From the NCBI RefSeq assembly GCF_018729455.1, contig NZ_JAHHZF010000004.1, forward strand, positions 1 through 64,000: DNA of 64,000 nucleotides, read 5' to 3'. The translations under genes were made by a program, and so were the position numbers. The notes under the pieces were generated by a model. That model was not told the origin of the DNA, ran no database searches, and saw nothing but the letters and a program-made list of their open reading frames with translations. Numbering within the stretch: position 1 is the first letter of the stretch; the number at the start of each line of letters is the position of its first letter. Positions 40,008-48,557 of this stretch are shown one piece after another. The stretch is from Prosthecodimorpha staleyi. Its GTDB lineage: Bacteria > Pseudomonadota > Alphaproteobacteria > Rhizobiales > Ancalomicrobiaceae.

Positions 40008-40030
40008 TACGCATGAAGCCGTCATGCGTA
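40008..40030. repeat. Operator-like 9-bp inverted repeat upstream of sdh
   Basis: TACGCATGA (40008-40016) and TCATGCGTA (40022-40030) form a perfect inverted repeat with a 5-base spacer, about 110 bases upstream of the proposed sdh promoter. It resembles a dimeric regulator site; no T-tract follows on either strand. Confidence 0.5.
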
Positions 40031-40350
40031 CAAGACCTTGCACTGCAGCATGCAGAAGGCGACGGGCAGCGTTTCGCCACGCCGCCGGCCGAACGGACCG
40101 GCCACGGCATGGCCGCCGGGTCCGCGCTCGCAAGAGTTTGATTCGAGATCAAATTCCCCGTCGACGCCACCGGCCCGGACCGGGCGCCTTCCGCTCGGGC
40201 GGCGGGCCGATGCGAAAGGCCTCATCCGAATATCGGGCAGGCCATGGAGCGCCCGGCGGTTCATCGGACGTCCGGTACGGTTCGTCAGCTTCGGGACGAT
40301 ACGGATCTGACGGTCCGTTCCCGGCTTCGGGCATCGGGCAATGCCCCGGC

Positions 40351-40857
40351 TCACATCCCCATGCCGGTCTCGCGCTGGAAGACGATCAGGTCCAGATCCG
40401 GCGCCCGGCCGACGGTGCGGGTCAGGATGACATGGGCCTGGCCGCGATGGTGGGTCTGGTGGTTGAAGAGATGGGCGAGCGCCGGAGCGAGCGGCTGGGT
40501 CACCGGCTCGGGCCGCGTCACCGGCACATAGTTGAAGGGGGCGGCGAGACGCGCCGCGTCGATCCCGCCGACCCAGTCGACGATGCGCCGGTCCTCGGCG
40601 AAGCGAGCTTCGGTCAGCCCCGCAAGGTCGTCATGCAGAATCGTGTCGAGCCGGTTCGGCGCCTCGCCCGCGCCAGTGAACCGGCGCATCCAGATGCGGT
40701 CGCCGACCAGGATGTGGTTCAGCGTCCGATGCAGCGAGCCGAAAAAAGCCCCGTGATCGGCCCGATAGTCGGCCTCCGGCAGCGCCGCCGCGGCTTCGTA
40801 GAGCCGGCGGTTGGCCCAGGCATTGTAACCGGCGAACATGCGGAAATGGTTGAGCAT
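40351..40857 (-). CDS. DinB family protein
   Basis: This 168-residue four-helix-bundle protein has DinB metal-binding histidines in LNHILVGDRIWMRRF and HLFNHQTHHRGQAHVIL. The opening MLNHFRMFAGYNAWANRRLYEA is also typical. Members can be thiol-dependent transferases or nucleases; the reaction here is unknown. It is 500 bases or more from sdhC and probably independent. Confidence 0.9.
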   Translation of the reverse strand: MLNHFRMFAGYNAWANRRLYEAAAALPEADYRADHGAFFGSLHRTLNHILVGDRIWMRRFTGAGEAPNRLDTILHDDLAGLTEARFAEDRRIVDWVGGIDAARLAAPFNYVPVTRPEPVTQPLAPALAHLFNHQTHHRGQAHVILTRTVGRAPDLDLIVFQRETGMGM

Positions 40858-41122
40858 CCGGCGCCCTTTGTCGTCAGTGGTCGAGCCAGAGTTAGCCCGG
40901 CCCCGGCCCTTGATGCAACCGGCCCCTTTGCGATCGTTTTGTCTTCCGGCCGATGTGCAGGTGCACCCCTCGTTGGCGGTTCTTCATAAGGCGTTCCTTA
41001 CTTAAGATTGTTATATGGCCTGAATCTCATTTTAGTTGCATGCCATCCAATGCAGGCCTAGGGTCACGGCAATAACAATCCTAAATTTCAGTATCCCCTC
41101 TTCCACTTTCAGGGGTCGCGCT

Positions 41123-42565
41123 ATGAAAAGACGGATTCCGACTTGTTTCACAATCGCCATGCTGGCTCTGATTTCTGTCCTGGCGCTGGGCATCGGGAGC
41201 AGTCACGCCGACCCTCAGGCTCAGGCCTGCCAATGGTCGAATTCCGAGGAACTGTTTCAGAAGACCGTGAATTTCAAGAACACGGATCCGACAGTTGCGG
41301 CACCTGTGCTATTCCCAAGCCGGACGAAGAACATCTACGACAGCGCGGGATTTCTGCGGTCCGACGAAATTCGTGTCGCAGTCGGTGGCGCGGCGCTCGC
41401 GAGGATTGAACTTCCCTCGAAAGACGCTCCGACCCTGATCTACACGAATGGTGCTGCCCAGCCCAAGGTCGTGTGGGGCGTCAACTCGGCGTCGGAGTTC
41501 CGTGACGCGCCGCCGCCGGTCAAATTGCCGATCAACACCAAAATCGATACCCGAGGCACCGATTCCATCGTCGTCAGGCTGGACGCCCCGAAAATCGAGC
41601 CCTTCACCGAGCACTGGCAGCTTGTCGCCGCCCTTTGCGACGGCACAACGAAAACCCTGCTCGGCTACACAATCGTCGATGTCGAAATCGTCAAACCCAT
41701 TTACGCATGGGGCTGGTCTATCTTTGCTTTGAGTGCGTTCTGGAGCCTGATCACCTTCGTAGCTTGGCGGCTGAATAGAAAGAAGATTGACAAACTAATC
41801 TCGATCGAATCCAATGAACAAATTCTCCAATATTCATCCAGATATATCTTCTTGAAACGCGCAAGAATCGCTGCGAACCCCATATTCATATCTCAAAATG
41901 CACTAGGCTACGGAAGCCTAAGTCGATTTCAGATTCTTATATTCACCACTATCGTTGGGTTTGTTCTACTGTACATTTACATTTATCTAGGAACATTACC
42001 GACCATGTCGACAACGATCCTGCAATTGCTCGGCGTGACCGTCGGCGGCAGCACCCTGGCCCGGATCGCCAACGATTGGGCGGGTATCTCGCCAGCCACA
42101 CGGCGCCTCCTGATCGGCGGCGGGCTGCTCCGCATCAGCAAGGACAAGCCGCATCTCTCGGACCTCCTCGAAACCCATGGCGAAGTCGATGTCGCGAAAG
42201 TGCAGGCCTTGCTGTTCACCGCGCTGATCGCCTTCAGCATCCTGGGCTGCACTGCGACCGGACTGTCCGGCTTCGAACTGCCTCAGGAGATCGTCTTCCT
42301 GAGCGGTATCAGCCAACTCGCCTATGTGGTCGGCAGCGTGGCACCCTCTGACACCCGCACGCGCCTCGAGCAGGACATCTCCCAGTTCCGTCAGAAGGCG
42401 GCGGACCGGCGCAGCAACCCCACCGATCCGCAGTCGAAAGCTGCGTTCGAGCAGGCTACCGCTTTGGCGCGCTCGACGCTTTACGAAACCTATCTGGACC
42501 GCTTCGACGAAAGCATGTTCGACGTGATGATCTCGGATGATCCGACGCTGAAGGCCATCGTCTGA
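41123..42565 (+). CDS. Unrecognised multi-pass membrane protein with exported N-terminal domain
   Basis: I do not recognise this 480-residue protein. It has a signal-like hydrophobic segment (about residues 11-28), an exported domain of about 155 residues, and then hydrophobic segments around AWGWSIFALSAFWSLITF, ILIFTTIVGFVLLYIYIYLG, LLGVTVGGSTLA, LLFTALIAFSILGC and FLSGISQLAYVVGS. It ends in a soluble helical tail. A cytoplasmic loop (NRKKIDKLISIESNEQI) lies between the first two. The coding region around 41730-42000 is markedly AT-rich with A/T-ending codons, unlike all neighbours. AGGGG lies 7 bases before the ATG. The gene stands alone and may be horizontally acquired. Confidence 0.7.
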   Translation: MKRRIPTCFTIAMLALISVLALGIGSSHADPQAQACQWSNSEELFQKTVNFKNTDPTVAAPVLFPSRTKNIYDSAGFLRSDEIRVAVGGAALARIELPSKDAPTLIYTNGAAQPKVVWGVNSASEFRDAPPPVKLPINTKIDTRGTDSIVVRLDAPKIEPFTEHWQLVAALCDGTTKTLLGYTIVDVEIVKPIYAWGWSIFALSAFWSLITFVAWRLNRKKIDKLISIESNEQILQYSSRYIFLKRARIAANPIFISQNALGYGSLSRFQILIFTTIVGFVLLYIYIYLGTLPTMSTTILQLLGVTVGGSTLARIANDWAGISPATRRLLIGGGLLRISKDKPHLSDLLETHGEVDVAKVQALLFTALIAFSILGCTATGLSGFELPQEIVFLSGISQLAYVVGSVAPSDTRTRLEQDISQFRQKAADRRSNPTDPQSKAAFEQATALARSTLYETYLDRFDESMFDVMISDDPTLKAIV

Positions 42566-42593
42566 CCTCAGGTCGCGCCGTCCCGCCCGCGCC

Positions 42594-43646
42594 TCACCGC
42601 GGGATCAGCACCCAGTAGTCGAGATCGAGGATGACGGACGGATCGTAGTCGCCCGTCTCCAGTTTATAGGGGAAGTCGGTGCAGGGGCGGTCCTTGGTCG
42701 CCACGGTGCGGATGCGCAGGGCGCCGACATCGGTGCGGCCGGGCAGGTCGGCCATGTCGAGCACCTCCGACCAGGCGAACACGGTCATGCCGGCGAAGAG
42801 CGGGGCGACGTGGCGGCCGCCATTGATGGCGGCGACATGGAAGGCGTTGCCGAGGCCATTGAAGCTGAGCGCGCGGGCGAGCGAGATGACGTGGCCGCCA
42901 TAGATCAGCCGGCGGCCGAAGCGGCCCTGGCCCTCGGTGAACTGGTTGAAATGCACCTTGGCGGTGTTCTGGTAGAGCCGCGTCGCCATCTGGTGCTCGG
43001 CTTCCTCGACCGTCATGCCGTCGACATGGTCGATCCGCTCGCCCGGCCGGTAGTCCTCGAACCGGTGCGGGCTGCCGGCCAGCACCGCGTCGTAGCCGGC
43101 AACGTCCAACAGCGGCACGGCCGCGCCGATCACGTCGGGCGCCAGCACCGCCGGCAGTTCGGGCACATGCTCGTCGGCGATGCCGGCGCTCTCGTCGCTC
43201 TTGCGCACCATGACCCAGCGCACATAGTCGAGCACCTCCGTGCCGTCCTGGTTGTAGCCGGTCGAGCGGACATAGACGACGCCGGTCTTGCGGTTGGAAT
43301 TCTCCTTCAGGCCGATCACCTCGGAGACGGTCGACAGCGTGTCGCCCGGATAGACCGGGGCCAGGAAGCGGCAGCCGGCATAGCCGAGATTGGCGATGGC
43401 GTTGAGCGAGATGTCCGGCACCGTCTTGCCGAAGACGACGTGGAAGACGAGCAGGTCGTCGAGCGGCGCGCGCGGATAGTTGATCGCCCGGGCGAAAGCG
43501 TCGGAGGACTGGACCGCGAAGCGCGGGCCGTAGAGGGCCGTGTAGAGCGCCACGTCGCCGGTGGTGACGGTGCGCGGCGTGGCATGGCGGATCACCTGCC
43601 CGATGCGGAAATCCTCGAAGAAATTGCCCGGATTGGTCTTGCTCAT
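42594..43646 (-). CDS. mch: Mesaconyl-CoA hydratase (beta-methylmalyl-CoA dehydratase)
   Basis: This 350-residue protein has two MaoC-type hot-dog halves. It matches the mesaconyl-C1-CoA hydratase of the ethylmalonyl-CoA pathway, which hydrates mesaconyl-CoA to beta-methylmalyl-CoA during acetyl-CoA assimilation without isocitrate lyase. Characteristic segments are RHATPRTVTTGDVALYTALY, DDLLVFHVVFGKTVPDIS and SNRKTGVVYVRSTG. No other pathway gene (ccr, ecm, mcd, mcl) is adjacent. Confidence 0.9.
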   Translation of the reverse strand: MSKTNPGNFFEDFRIGQVIRHATPRTVTTGDVALYTALYGPRFAVQSSDAFARAINYPRAPLDDLLVFHVVFGKTVPDISLNAIANLGYAGCRFLAPVYPGDTLSTVSEVIGLKENSNRKTGVVYVRSTGYNQDGTEVLDYVRWVMVRKSDESAGIADEHVPELPAVLAPDVIGAAVPLLDVAGYDAVLAGSPHRFEDYRPGERIDHVDGMTVEEAEHQMATRLYQNTAKVHFNQFTEGQGRFGRRLIYGGHVISLARALSFNGLGNAFHVAAINGGRHVAPLFAGMTVFAWSEVLDMADLPGRTDVGALRIRTVATKDRPCTDFPYKLETGDYDPSVILDLDYWVLIPR

Positions 43647-43795
43647 CGCGATCCCCGCCTGTCGCACTGCACCATGCCTCCGATGTGACCGGGCGGCGCG
43701 GGATTGTCCAGCCCTCCGGTGGTCGCAGATCACACGGTGGTCGCAGACCCGTCGGCAGCCAGGACCGGCGGTGACCGCGACGAGCGACGGCCGGC

Positions 43796-44563
43796 TCAGG
43801 CCCAGATCGCCACCGCCAGGCCGCGGCCGTCGCGTTCGGGCGGATCGGGGAAGGGCCGGGCCTCGCCGGCCGCGATCCGAACGGCGATCAGGGCGTTGAC
43901 GGCGGCATCGATCAGGTCGTCGCGGCCGACGCCGCGCGGCAGGGCCTGCTCCAGGAAGGCGCGCGGATAGCCGTGGCGGACGAGCAGCTCGATCCGCTCG
44001 GCGAGGCCAGGTTCGGCGGCGCGGTTCTTGACCTTCTTGGGCAGGCTCATCGCCTTTCCGCCGTTCAGCCGCCAGAAGGCGAGCTCCGGATGGACCTCGA
44101 AGACGCGCCCCGACAGCGCCGGCGTCATCAGCCGGTCGATCTCGCGGATCTTGGGCAGGATGTGGAAGCACTGGCGCGAGATCTTGCGCGGCGGTTCCGA
44201 GGTGGCGAAGGCGGCGTCGCAGATCGTCCGGTAGGCGTCGGGCGCGTCGAGATTGTCGACCGCCCAGACGGCGGACCGGCTCGGCACCGAGAAGACCGAG
44301 GACTGCCGGTCGCCGAGCAGCGGGCGGACCAGCCGTTCCGGCCCGCGTCCCCCGAGGCCGACCCGGTCCGGCAGGCCGATCGGCATGTCGACGGCGACCA
44401 CGGCGGCGTCCGAGGCGAGGATGGCGGCGAAATCGGACTGGACGGAGAAATGCGGTGCGCCGGGGCCAAGCGAGACCATCGCCCAGCCGGCCGGGCAGCC
44501 ATCAACGCCGACGACCGGCCCGGCCGCCGGATCATGGGTCCGGCCCTGCGGCGGAACCGTCAC
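43796..44563 (-). CDS. DUF429 family protein
   Basis: This 255-residue protein has the DUF429 RNase-H-like opening VVGVDGCPAGWAMVSLG and the conserved VVAVDMPIGLPD, SRSAVWAVDN and VGRDDLIDAAVNALIAVRIA. The aspartates suggest a nuclease-like fold, but function is unknown. It starts at GTG 44563, overlapping the pdxY stop (GTGA), as the last gene of a three-gene coupled operon. Confidence 0.88.
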   Translation of the reverse strand: MTVPPQGRTHDPAAGPVVGVDGCPAGWAMVSLGPGAPHFSVQSDFAAILASDAAVVAVDMPIGLPDRVGLGGRGPERLVRPLLGDRQSSVFSVPSRSAVWAVDNLDAPDAYRTICDAAFATSEPPRKISRQCFHILPKIREIDRLMTPALSGRVFEVHPELAFWRLNGGKAMSLPKKVKNRAAEPGLAERIELLVRHGYPRAFLEQALPRGVGRDDLIDAAVNALIAVRIAAGEARPFPDPPERDGRGLAVAIWA

Positions 44564-45522
44564 AGCGCGCCCGGCTTCGGCGCGCGACGCGGTCCCTCGC
44601 CGCGCGGGCGGCCGGGCTCGGCCAGGGTGCGCATAGAGACCGTGGCCATCGAATGGGCCAGCACGTCCTGCTCGGCGGCGAGCAGCAGTTCGTCGGCACC
44701 GGCGCGGACCGAGCGGGCGACCATGTCGAACACCGTCGCGGCGGCCCGCTCCAGGGCCGTCTCGGCGCCGGCGCCGTCGAGGATGCGCGCCAGGAACAGG
44801 GCGGCGAGCATATCGCCGGTGCCGTTCGGGGCCCCCTCGACCAGCGGATGCTCGGCCTGCACGGCGCCCTTGGCGGTGACCAGCAGATTGGCGAAGGCGC
44901 GCGCCATCATGGCCGGCGCGGAGGTGACCAGCACGCTCGGCCGGCCGAGCGCACGCGCAGCCGCGATGGTCTCGGCGGTCGAGCCGGTCGGCAGGCCGGA
45001 GAGCCAGCCGGCCTCGAAGCGATTCGGGGTCAGGATGTCGGCGCCCGGCACCAGATGGTCGCGGATCGCCGCCGCGGTCGCCTCGGGCACGTAGAGGCCG
45101 CCCGATCCGTCCGGCCGGACATCGCCGATCACCGGATCGCAGAGATGCAGGGCCGCCGGTCGCGCCGCCCGGACGGCGGCGATCAGGCGTGCGGCGGCCT
45201 CGACCTGGCCGGGCGCGCCGAAATAGCCGGTCAGCACCGCCCCGACCTCGCCGAGCTTGGGCGATCCGGCCAGGTCGTCGACCAGCGCCGCGAAGGCCTC
45301 GTCGGGCGCGACGATGCGGGTGGCGCGGCCGTGGCCGGGATGCCAGGGCAGGGTCACGGTCGGCACGAACCAGACCGGGAAGCCGAGCCGCTGCAGCGCG
45401 AACACCGCCCCGCGCCCGCCGACCGAGCCGCGCGCCACCAGGCTCGACACGACGATCACGGCCGGCTTGCCGCGGTCGGGGGCCGGATGGAGGGCGGGAT
45501 GGGGAGCGGCCGCGCCGGTCAT
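44560..45522 (-). CDS. pdxY: Pyridoxal kinase
   Basis: This 320-residue PfkB/ribokinase-fold enzyme phosphorylates pyridoxal in B6 salvage. Diagnostic segments are SSLVARGSVGGRGAVFALQRLG near the start, DPVIGDVRPDGSGGLYVPE, ILTPNRFEAGWLSG and the anion-hole/catalytic NGTGDMLAALF. The ATG at 45522 overlaps the stop of the oxidoreductase gene (ATGA). The C-terminal 40 residues, rich in Arg/Pro, extend past the usual fold. Confidence 0.88.
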   Translation of the reverse strand: MTGAAAPHPALHPAPDRGKPAVIVVSSLVARGSVGGRGAVFALQRLGFPVWFVPTVTLPWHPGHGRATRIVAPDEAFAALVDDLAGSPKLGEVGAVLTGYFGAPGQVEAAARLIAAVRAARPAALHLCDPVIGDVRPDGSGGLYVPEATAAAIRDHLVPGADILTPNRFEAGWLSGLPTGSTAETIAAARALGRPSVLVTSAPAMMARAFANLLVTAKGAVQAEHPLVEGAPNGTGDMLAALFLARILDGAGAETALERAAATVFDMVARSVRAGADELLLAAEQDVLAHSMATVSMRTLAEPGRPRGEGPRRAPKPGAL

Positions 45523-46709
45523 ATCACGTTGAGCTCGCGCACCGGCCGCCCGGCCGCGATCCGCTCGAAGCCGAACACGGAGAGGTCGAGCGAGACCGAG
45601 CGGCCGGCGACGATCCATTCGGCGATCGCGCGCCCGGCGGCCGGGGCCTGCTGCAGGCCGTGGCCGGAAAAGCCGTTGGCGAAGAAGAAGTTGCCGATCT
45701 CCGGATGCGGCCCGACGACGGCATTCTGGTCGAGCGTGTTGTAGTCGTAGTGGCCGGCCCAGGCGCGGATCAGCTTGGCGGCCTCGAAGGCCGGGATGCG
45801 GGTGGCGAGCGCGGGCCAGATCAAGTCCTCGAACAGCGCGTAGTCGACCTCGAAATCGTCGTCGGCCGGGCGCGGGTCCGGCCCGTCCTCGGGCGAGACG
45901 CCGCAGATGTGATACTCGCCCTCCGGCCGCACATAGACGCCGGTGGTGTCGACCAGCAGCGGCATGCCGGGCAGCTTCTCGCGGCAATGGATGACGAAGA
46001 CGAAGCGCTTGCGCGGCTCGACCGGCAGCGCGATGCCGGCGAGCGCGGCGACATCGCCGGCAGCCGGACCGGCGGCGTTGACGAAGGCCCCGCAGGCGAG
46101 CGTGCTGCCGTCGGCGAGCGTCACGCCGGTGATGCGGTTGCCGTCGCGCCCGATGCCTGTCACGCGCCCCTGGATATAGGTCGCCCCGGCGGCGCGCGCG
46201 CCCTTGCGGATCAGATCGAGCAGCGAATGGGCGTCGAACCAGCCTTCCCCCGTCACCCCAAAGGCGCCGGCGGCGAGGCCGTCGGTCGACAGCCAGGGGA
46301 AGCGGGCGGTCAGCCCGGCCGGATCGAGCAGGGCGATGTCGGCCTTTTCGGCCGCCTGGACGCGGTGGTTCGCCTGCAGGATTGGCAGGCCCTCGGGGCT
46401 CGCCAGCAGGAGATAGCCGCCCTCGTGGAAGCCGATCTCGGCCTCGGCGCCGAAACGCGCCTTGAGCGAACGGATGAAGTCGACGCCGAACAGCGACAGG
46501 CGGATATTCTCGGGCGTCGAGAATTGCTGCCGGATCGAGGCCGCCGACAGGGTCGTCGCCGAGCGGGCATAGGTCGGATCGGGCTCGATCACCGCCACGG
46601 AGCCGGTGAAACCGAGCTCATGCTTCAGGAAGTAGGCGACGGACGAACCGACGATGGCGCCGCCGGCAATGACGACGTCGAAGGACTGGGCGGGGGAAGG
46701 GCCGGGCAC
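45519..46709 (-). CDS. FAD-dependent oxidoreductase (glycine/D-amino-acid oxidase family)
   Basis: This 396-residue DAO-family flavoenzyme has the FAD-binding VVIAGGAIVGSSVAYFL at the N-terminus. A C-terminal NGFSGHGLQQAPAAGRAIAEWI closes the FAD site. VFVIHCREKLPGMPLLVDTTGVY lies in the substrate domain. Substrate is probably an amino acid or N-methyl amine. I chose GTG 46709 since GGAG lies 6 bases upstream; an ATG 20 codons earlier has no ribosome-binding site. It leads the oxidoreductase-pdxY-DUF429 operon. Confidence 0.85.
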   Translation of the reverse strand: MPGPSPAQSFDVVIAGGAIVGSSVAYFLKHELGFTGSVAVIEPDPTYARSATTLSAASIRQQFSTPENIRLSLFGVDFIRSLKARFGAEAEIGFHEGGYLLLASPEGLPILQANHRVQAAEKADIALLDPAGLTARFPWLSTDGLAAGAFGVTGEGWFDAHSLLDLIRKGARAAGATYIQGRVTGIGRDGNRITGVTLADGSTLACGAFVNAAGPAAGDVAALAGIALPVEPRKRFVFVIHCREKLPGMPLLVDTTGVYVRPEGEYHICGVSPEDGPDPRPADDDFEVDYALFEDLIWPALATRIPAFEAAKLIRAWAGHYDYNTLDQNAVVGPHPEIGNFFFANGFSGHGLQQAPAAGRAIAEWIVAGRSVSLDLSVFGFERIAAGRPVRELNVI

Positions 46710-46814
46710 AACGGGCTCCGTAAGGCGGATGGAGGCGCGCGACGCAGGGTCACCGCGGGGCCGGACCATAGCCGAAGCCGGACCGCGGGTGAAATGCCCG
46801 CATCGCAGGGCTCC

Positions 46815-47174
46815 TCACTGCAGGCGGGAGACGACCCCGTCGACGACGAAGATCGACGCTCCGAGCGCCAGCTCGACGCCGGCCCCGATCGGGATTGACC
46901 ACCACGCCGTGGGAACGCCGCCGAATCGGAGGATCAGGACCGATACCGACGCCGAGACCAGCACCGTCAGCGCCAGCCCGGCCAGGATCGGCAGGGTGCC
47001 GGCCAGGGCCGCGATAATCACCAGCCAGGTGACCGCCTCGCCGAACGGGGCGATCAGCCAGAGCAGGATCACGACATAGCCGAAGGCGACCGCCGCCGCC
47101 CCCAAGGCGGCGCCGAGGAAGCCGGCCACCAGCGCCACCGGCGCGCGGACCCCAAAGCCGGCTTCGCCGCTCAT
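46815..47174 (-). CDS. Small integral membrane protein
   Basis: This 119-residue protein has about four hydrophobic helices (VALVAGFLGAALGAAAVAFG, VVILLWLIAPFGEAV, IIAALAGTLPILAGLALTVL and a C-terminal pair). No known family is recognised. Its ATG overlaps the stop of the upstream membrane-protein gene (ATGA), so the two are probably made together. Confidence 0.65.
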   Translation of the reverse strand: MSGEAGFGVRAPVALVAGFLGAALGAAAVAFGYVVILLWLIAPFGEAVTWLVIIAALAGTLPILAGLALTVLVSASVSVLILRFGGVPTAWWSIPIGAGVELALGASIFVVDGVVSRLQ

Positions 47175-47803
47175 CGCGATTTCCGATCGACCACCGGCGG
47201 GCGCGGCGGCGTGCTCGGGGGCGGCGGCGGCCGGCGGGGGCCGGTATGCGGCGGCGCAATGCTCGGCACGGCCGAAGCCGGTCTGCGGGGCGATGGCGAA
47301 GGTGATGGCGGCGGAGCGGAATGCGGGCCGCCGGTCCGCCTTGGTTCGGGAACGGGTCCCTGACCGGACGTCGCGGCCGGCATCGGCTGCGACCGTCCCG
47401 CGCCCCGGCCAGCGATCAGCCAGTAGACGAAACCGCCGACGAAACCAGCCGCGAGCGCCGGTGCGAAAGGCTGCGCCGCGATAATGCCGAGCGGGGGGCG
47501 GGCCGCCCAGAGCCCGATCAGCCCGCCGGCGACCAGATAGTAGCCGAGACTGCGAAGGCCGATGATCTCGCTGACCAGCGCCAGCAGGATGCCCGGCACG
47601 AAGGAGACCGAGAGGACGATCGCATAGGCGACCAGGAAGGCCCCGAAGTCGGCCAGAGGTCCGAAGCTGCGCCAGATCTCCGCGGCATCGCGAAACTCCG
47701 GCGGCAGATGGCTCAGCACCTGCGACACCGCCGCGAGATAGCCGACCGTGATGACGATGAGGCGCCACAAGAGGCGAAAGACGATCATCGGTTTGTCCGC
47801 CAC
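47171..47803 (-). CDS. Integral membrane protein with Pro-rich tail
   Basis: This 210-residue protein has four membrane helices in the first 130 residues (RLIVITVGYLAAVSQVL, FLVAYAIVLSVSFVPGILLAL, YYLVAGGLIGLWAA, ALAAGFVGGFVYWLIAG). A disordered Pro/Ser/Arg tail of about 75 residues follows. No function is recognised. Helix order and the R-L-(I/V)-V-x-x-V-G-Y-L-A-A pattern resemble the next upstream protein. M1 or M6 could be the start. Confidence 0.65.
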   Translation of the reverse strand: MADKPMIVFRLLWRLIVITVGYLAAVSQVLSHLPPEFRDAAEIWRSFGPLADFGAFLVAYAIVLSVSFVPGILLALVSEIIGLRSLGYYLVAGGLIGLWAARPPLGIIAAQPFAPALAAGFVGGFVYWLIAGRGAGRSQPMPAATSGQGPVPEPRRTGGPHSAPPPSPSPSPRRPASAVPSIAPPHTGPRRPPPPPSTPPRPPVVDRKSR

Positions 47804-47919
47804 CGTTCGAACGGGCTGCCAAATCGGCCGGAACCCGGCTTACCGGGGCATTGCCGAGCCTCGCCGGTTTCCGGCCGCGACGCAATCCGGCTGAATGGCA
47901 GGCATCCGGTATCGCGGGC

Positions 47920-48462
47920 TCAATGGTTCTCCGGCGCACGCTGCGGCGGCCGAGACCGACGCTGCGGCGCACCGACGCGGGCAAAGACCCAGCCGGCAAC
48001 GGCGCCGACGATTGCAAAGAGCAGGAAGGCCGCCAGATTAGAACGCGCCGCGTTGCCCATCCCGGATGTCGCCCAGACGGCCTGCACGAGCAGGCCCGAA
48101 AAGGCGCCGTAGAGCGTCTGGATCAGGGCCGACAGCTCCCCCCGGGCGGCACCGAACAGCACCAGTCCGACCGCAAAGGGCGCCGCCACCACCATCAGGA
48201 TGGCGAAGGCGAAGACGGCGATCACCCAGATGCCCGTGATACCGGCCGAACCGAGCGCACGAGATGGTCCGAGGGCGAGCGCGTCATGGGCGATCTGTCC
48301 GAGCGGCAGCACGATGGCGGCGGCCAGGCAGGCCGCCAGATAGCCGACGACCAGGCGCGGCAGGCGCCCGCCGGGGATCATCGGCGGCCTGTTCGGATGC
48401 TGCCTGGGATCGGACGGCCTGGGATCGGATGGACTGGCCATGGACGATTTCGGTCCCCGCAT
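47920..48462 (-). CDS. Integral membrane protein, paralogue of its neighbour
   Basis: This 180-residue protein has four membrane helices after a Pro-rich cytoplasmic N-terminus (LPRLVVGYLAACLAAAIVL, VIAVFAFAILMVVAAPFAVG, LYGAFSGLLVQAVWAT, AFLLFAIVGAVAGWVFAR). Spacing and the R-L-V-V-G-Y-L-A-A motif match the protein encoded by 47171-47803. An ATG at 48441 is an alternative start. Function unknown. Confidence 0.6.
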   Translation of the reverse strand: MRGPKSSMASPSDPRPSDPRQHPNRPPMIPGGRLPRLVVGYLAACLAAAIVLPLGQIAHDALALGPSRALGSAGITGIWVIAVFAFAILMVVAAPFAVGLVLFGAARGELSALIQTLYGAFSGLLVQAVWATSGMGNAARSNLAAFLLFAIVGAVAGWVFARVGAPQRRSRPPQRAPENH

Positions 48463-48557
48463 GCGCCCGCGCGCGAATCACGCGGATCACACGGCGATCC
48501 TACCGTGTCGTCACCCTCGGCTGTAGGGCTTCGTCGGCAATGCGATACCGGATCGGG

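Larger units (their letters stand above)
39740..40350. other. Regulatory gap upstream of sdhC
   Basis: These roughly 610 bases lie between sdhC and the DinB gene end, both minus strand. No gene is supported. The region contains a likely sdh promoter overlapped by a 10-bp inverted repeat, a TGGCATGCCA palindrome (39974-39983) and a 9-bp inverted repeat at 40008-40030, all listed or discussed separately. Confidence 0.5.
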
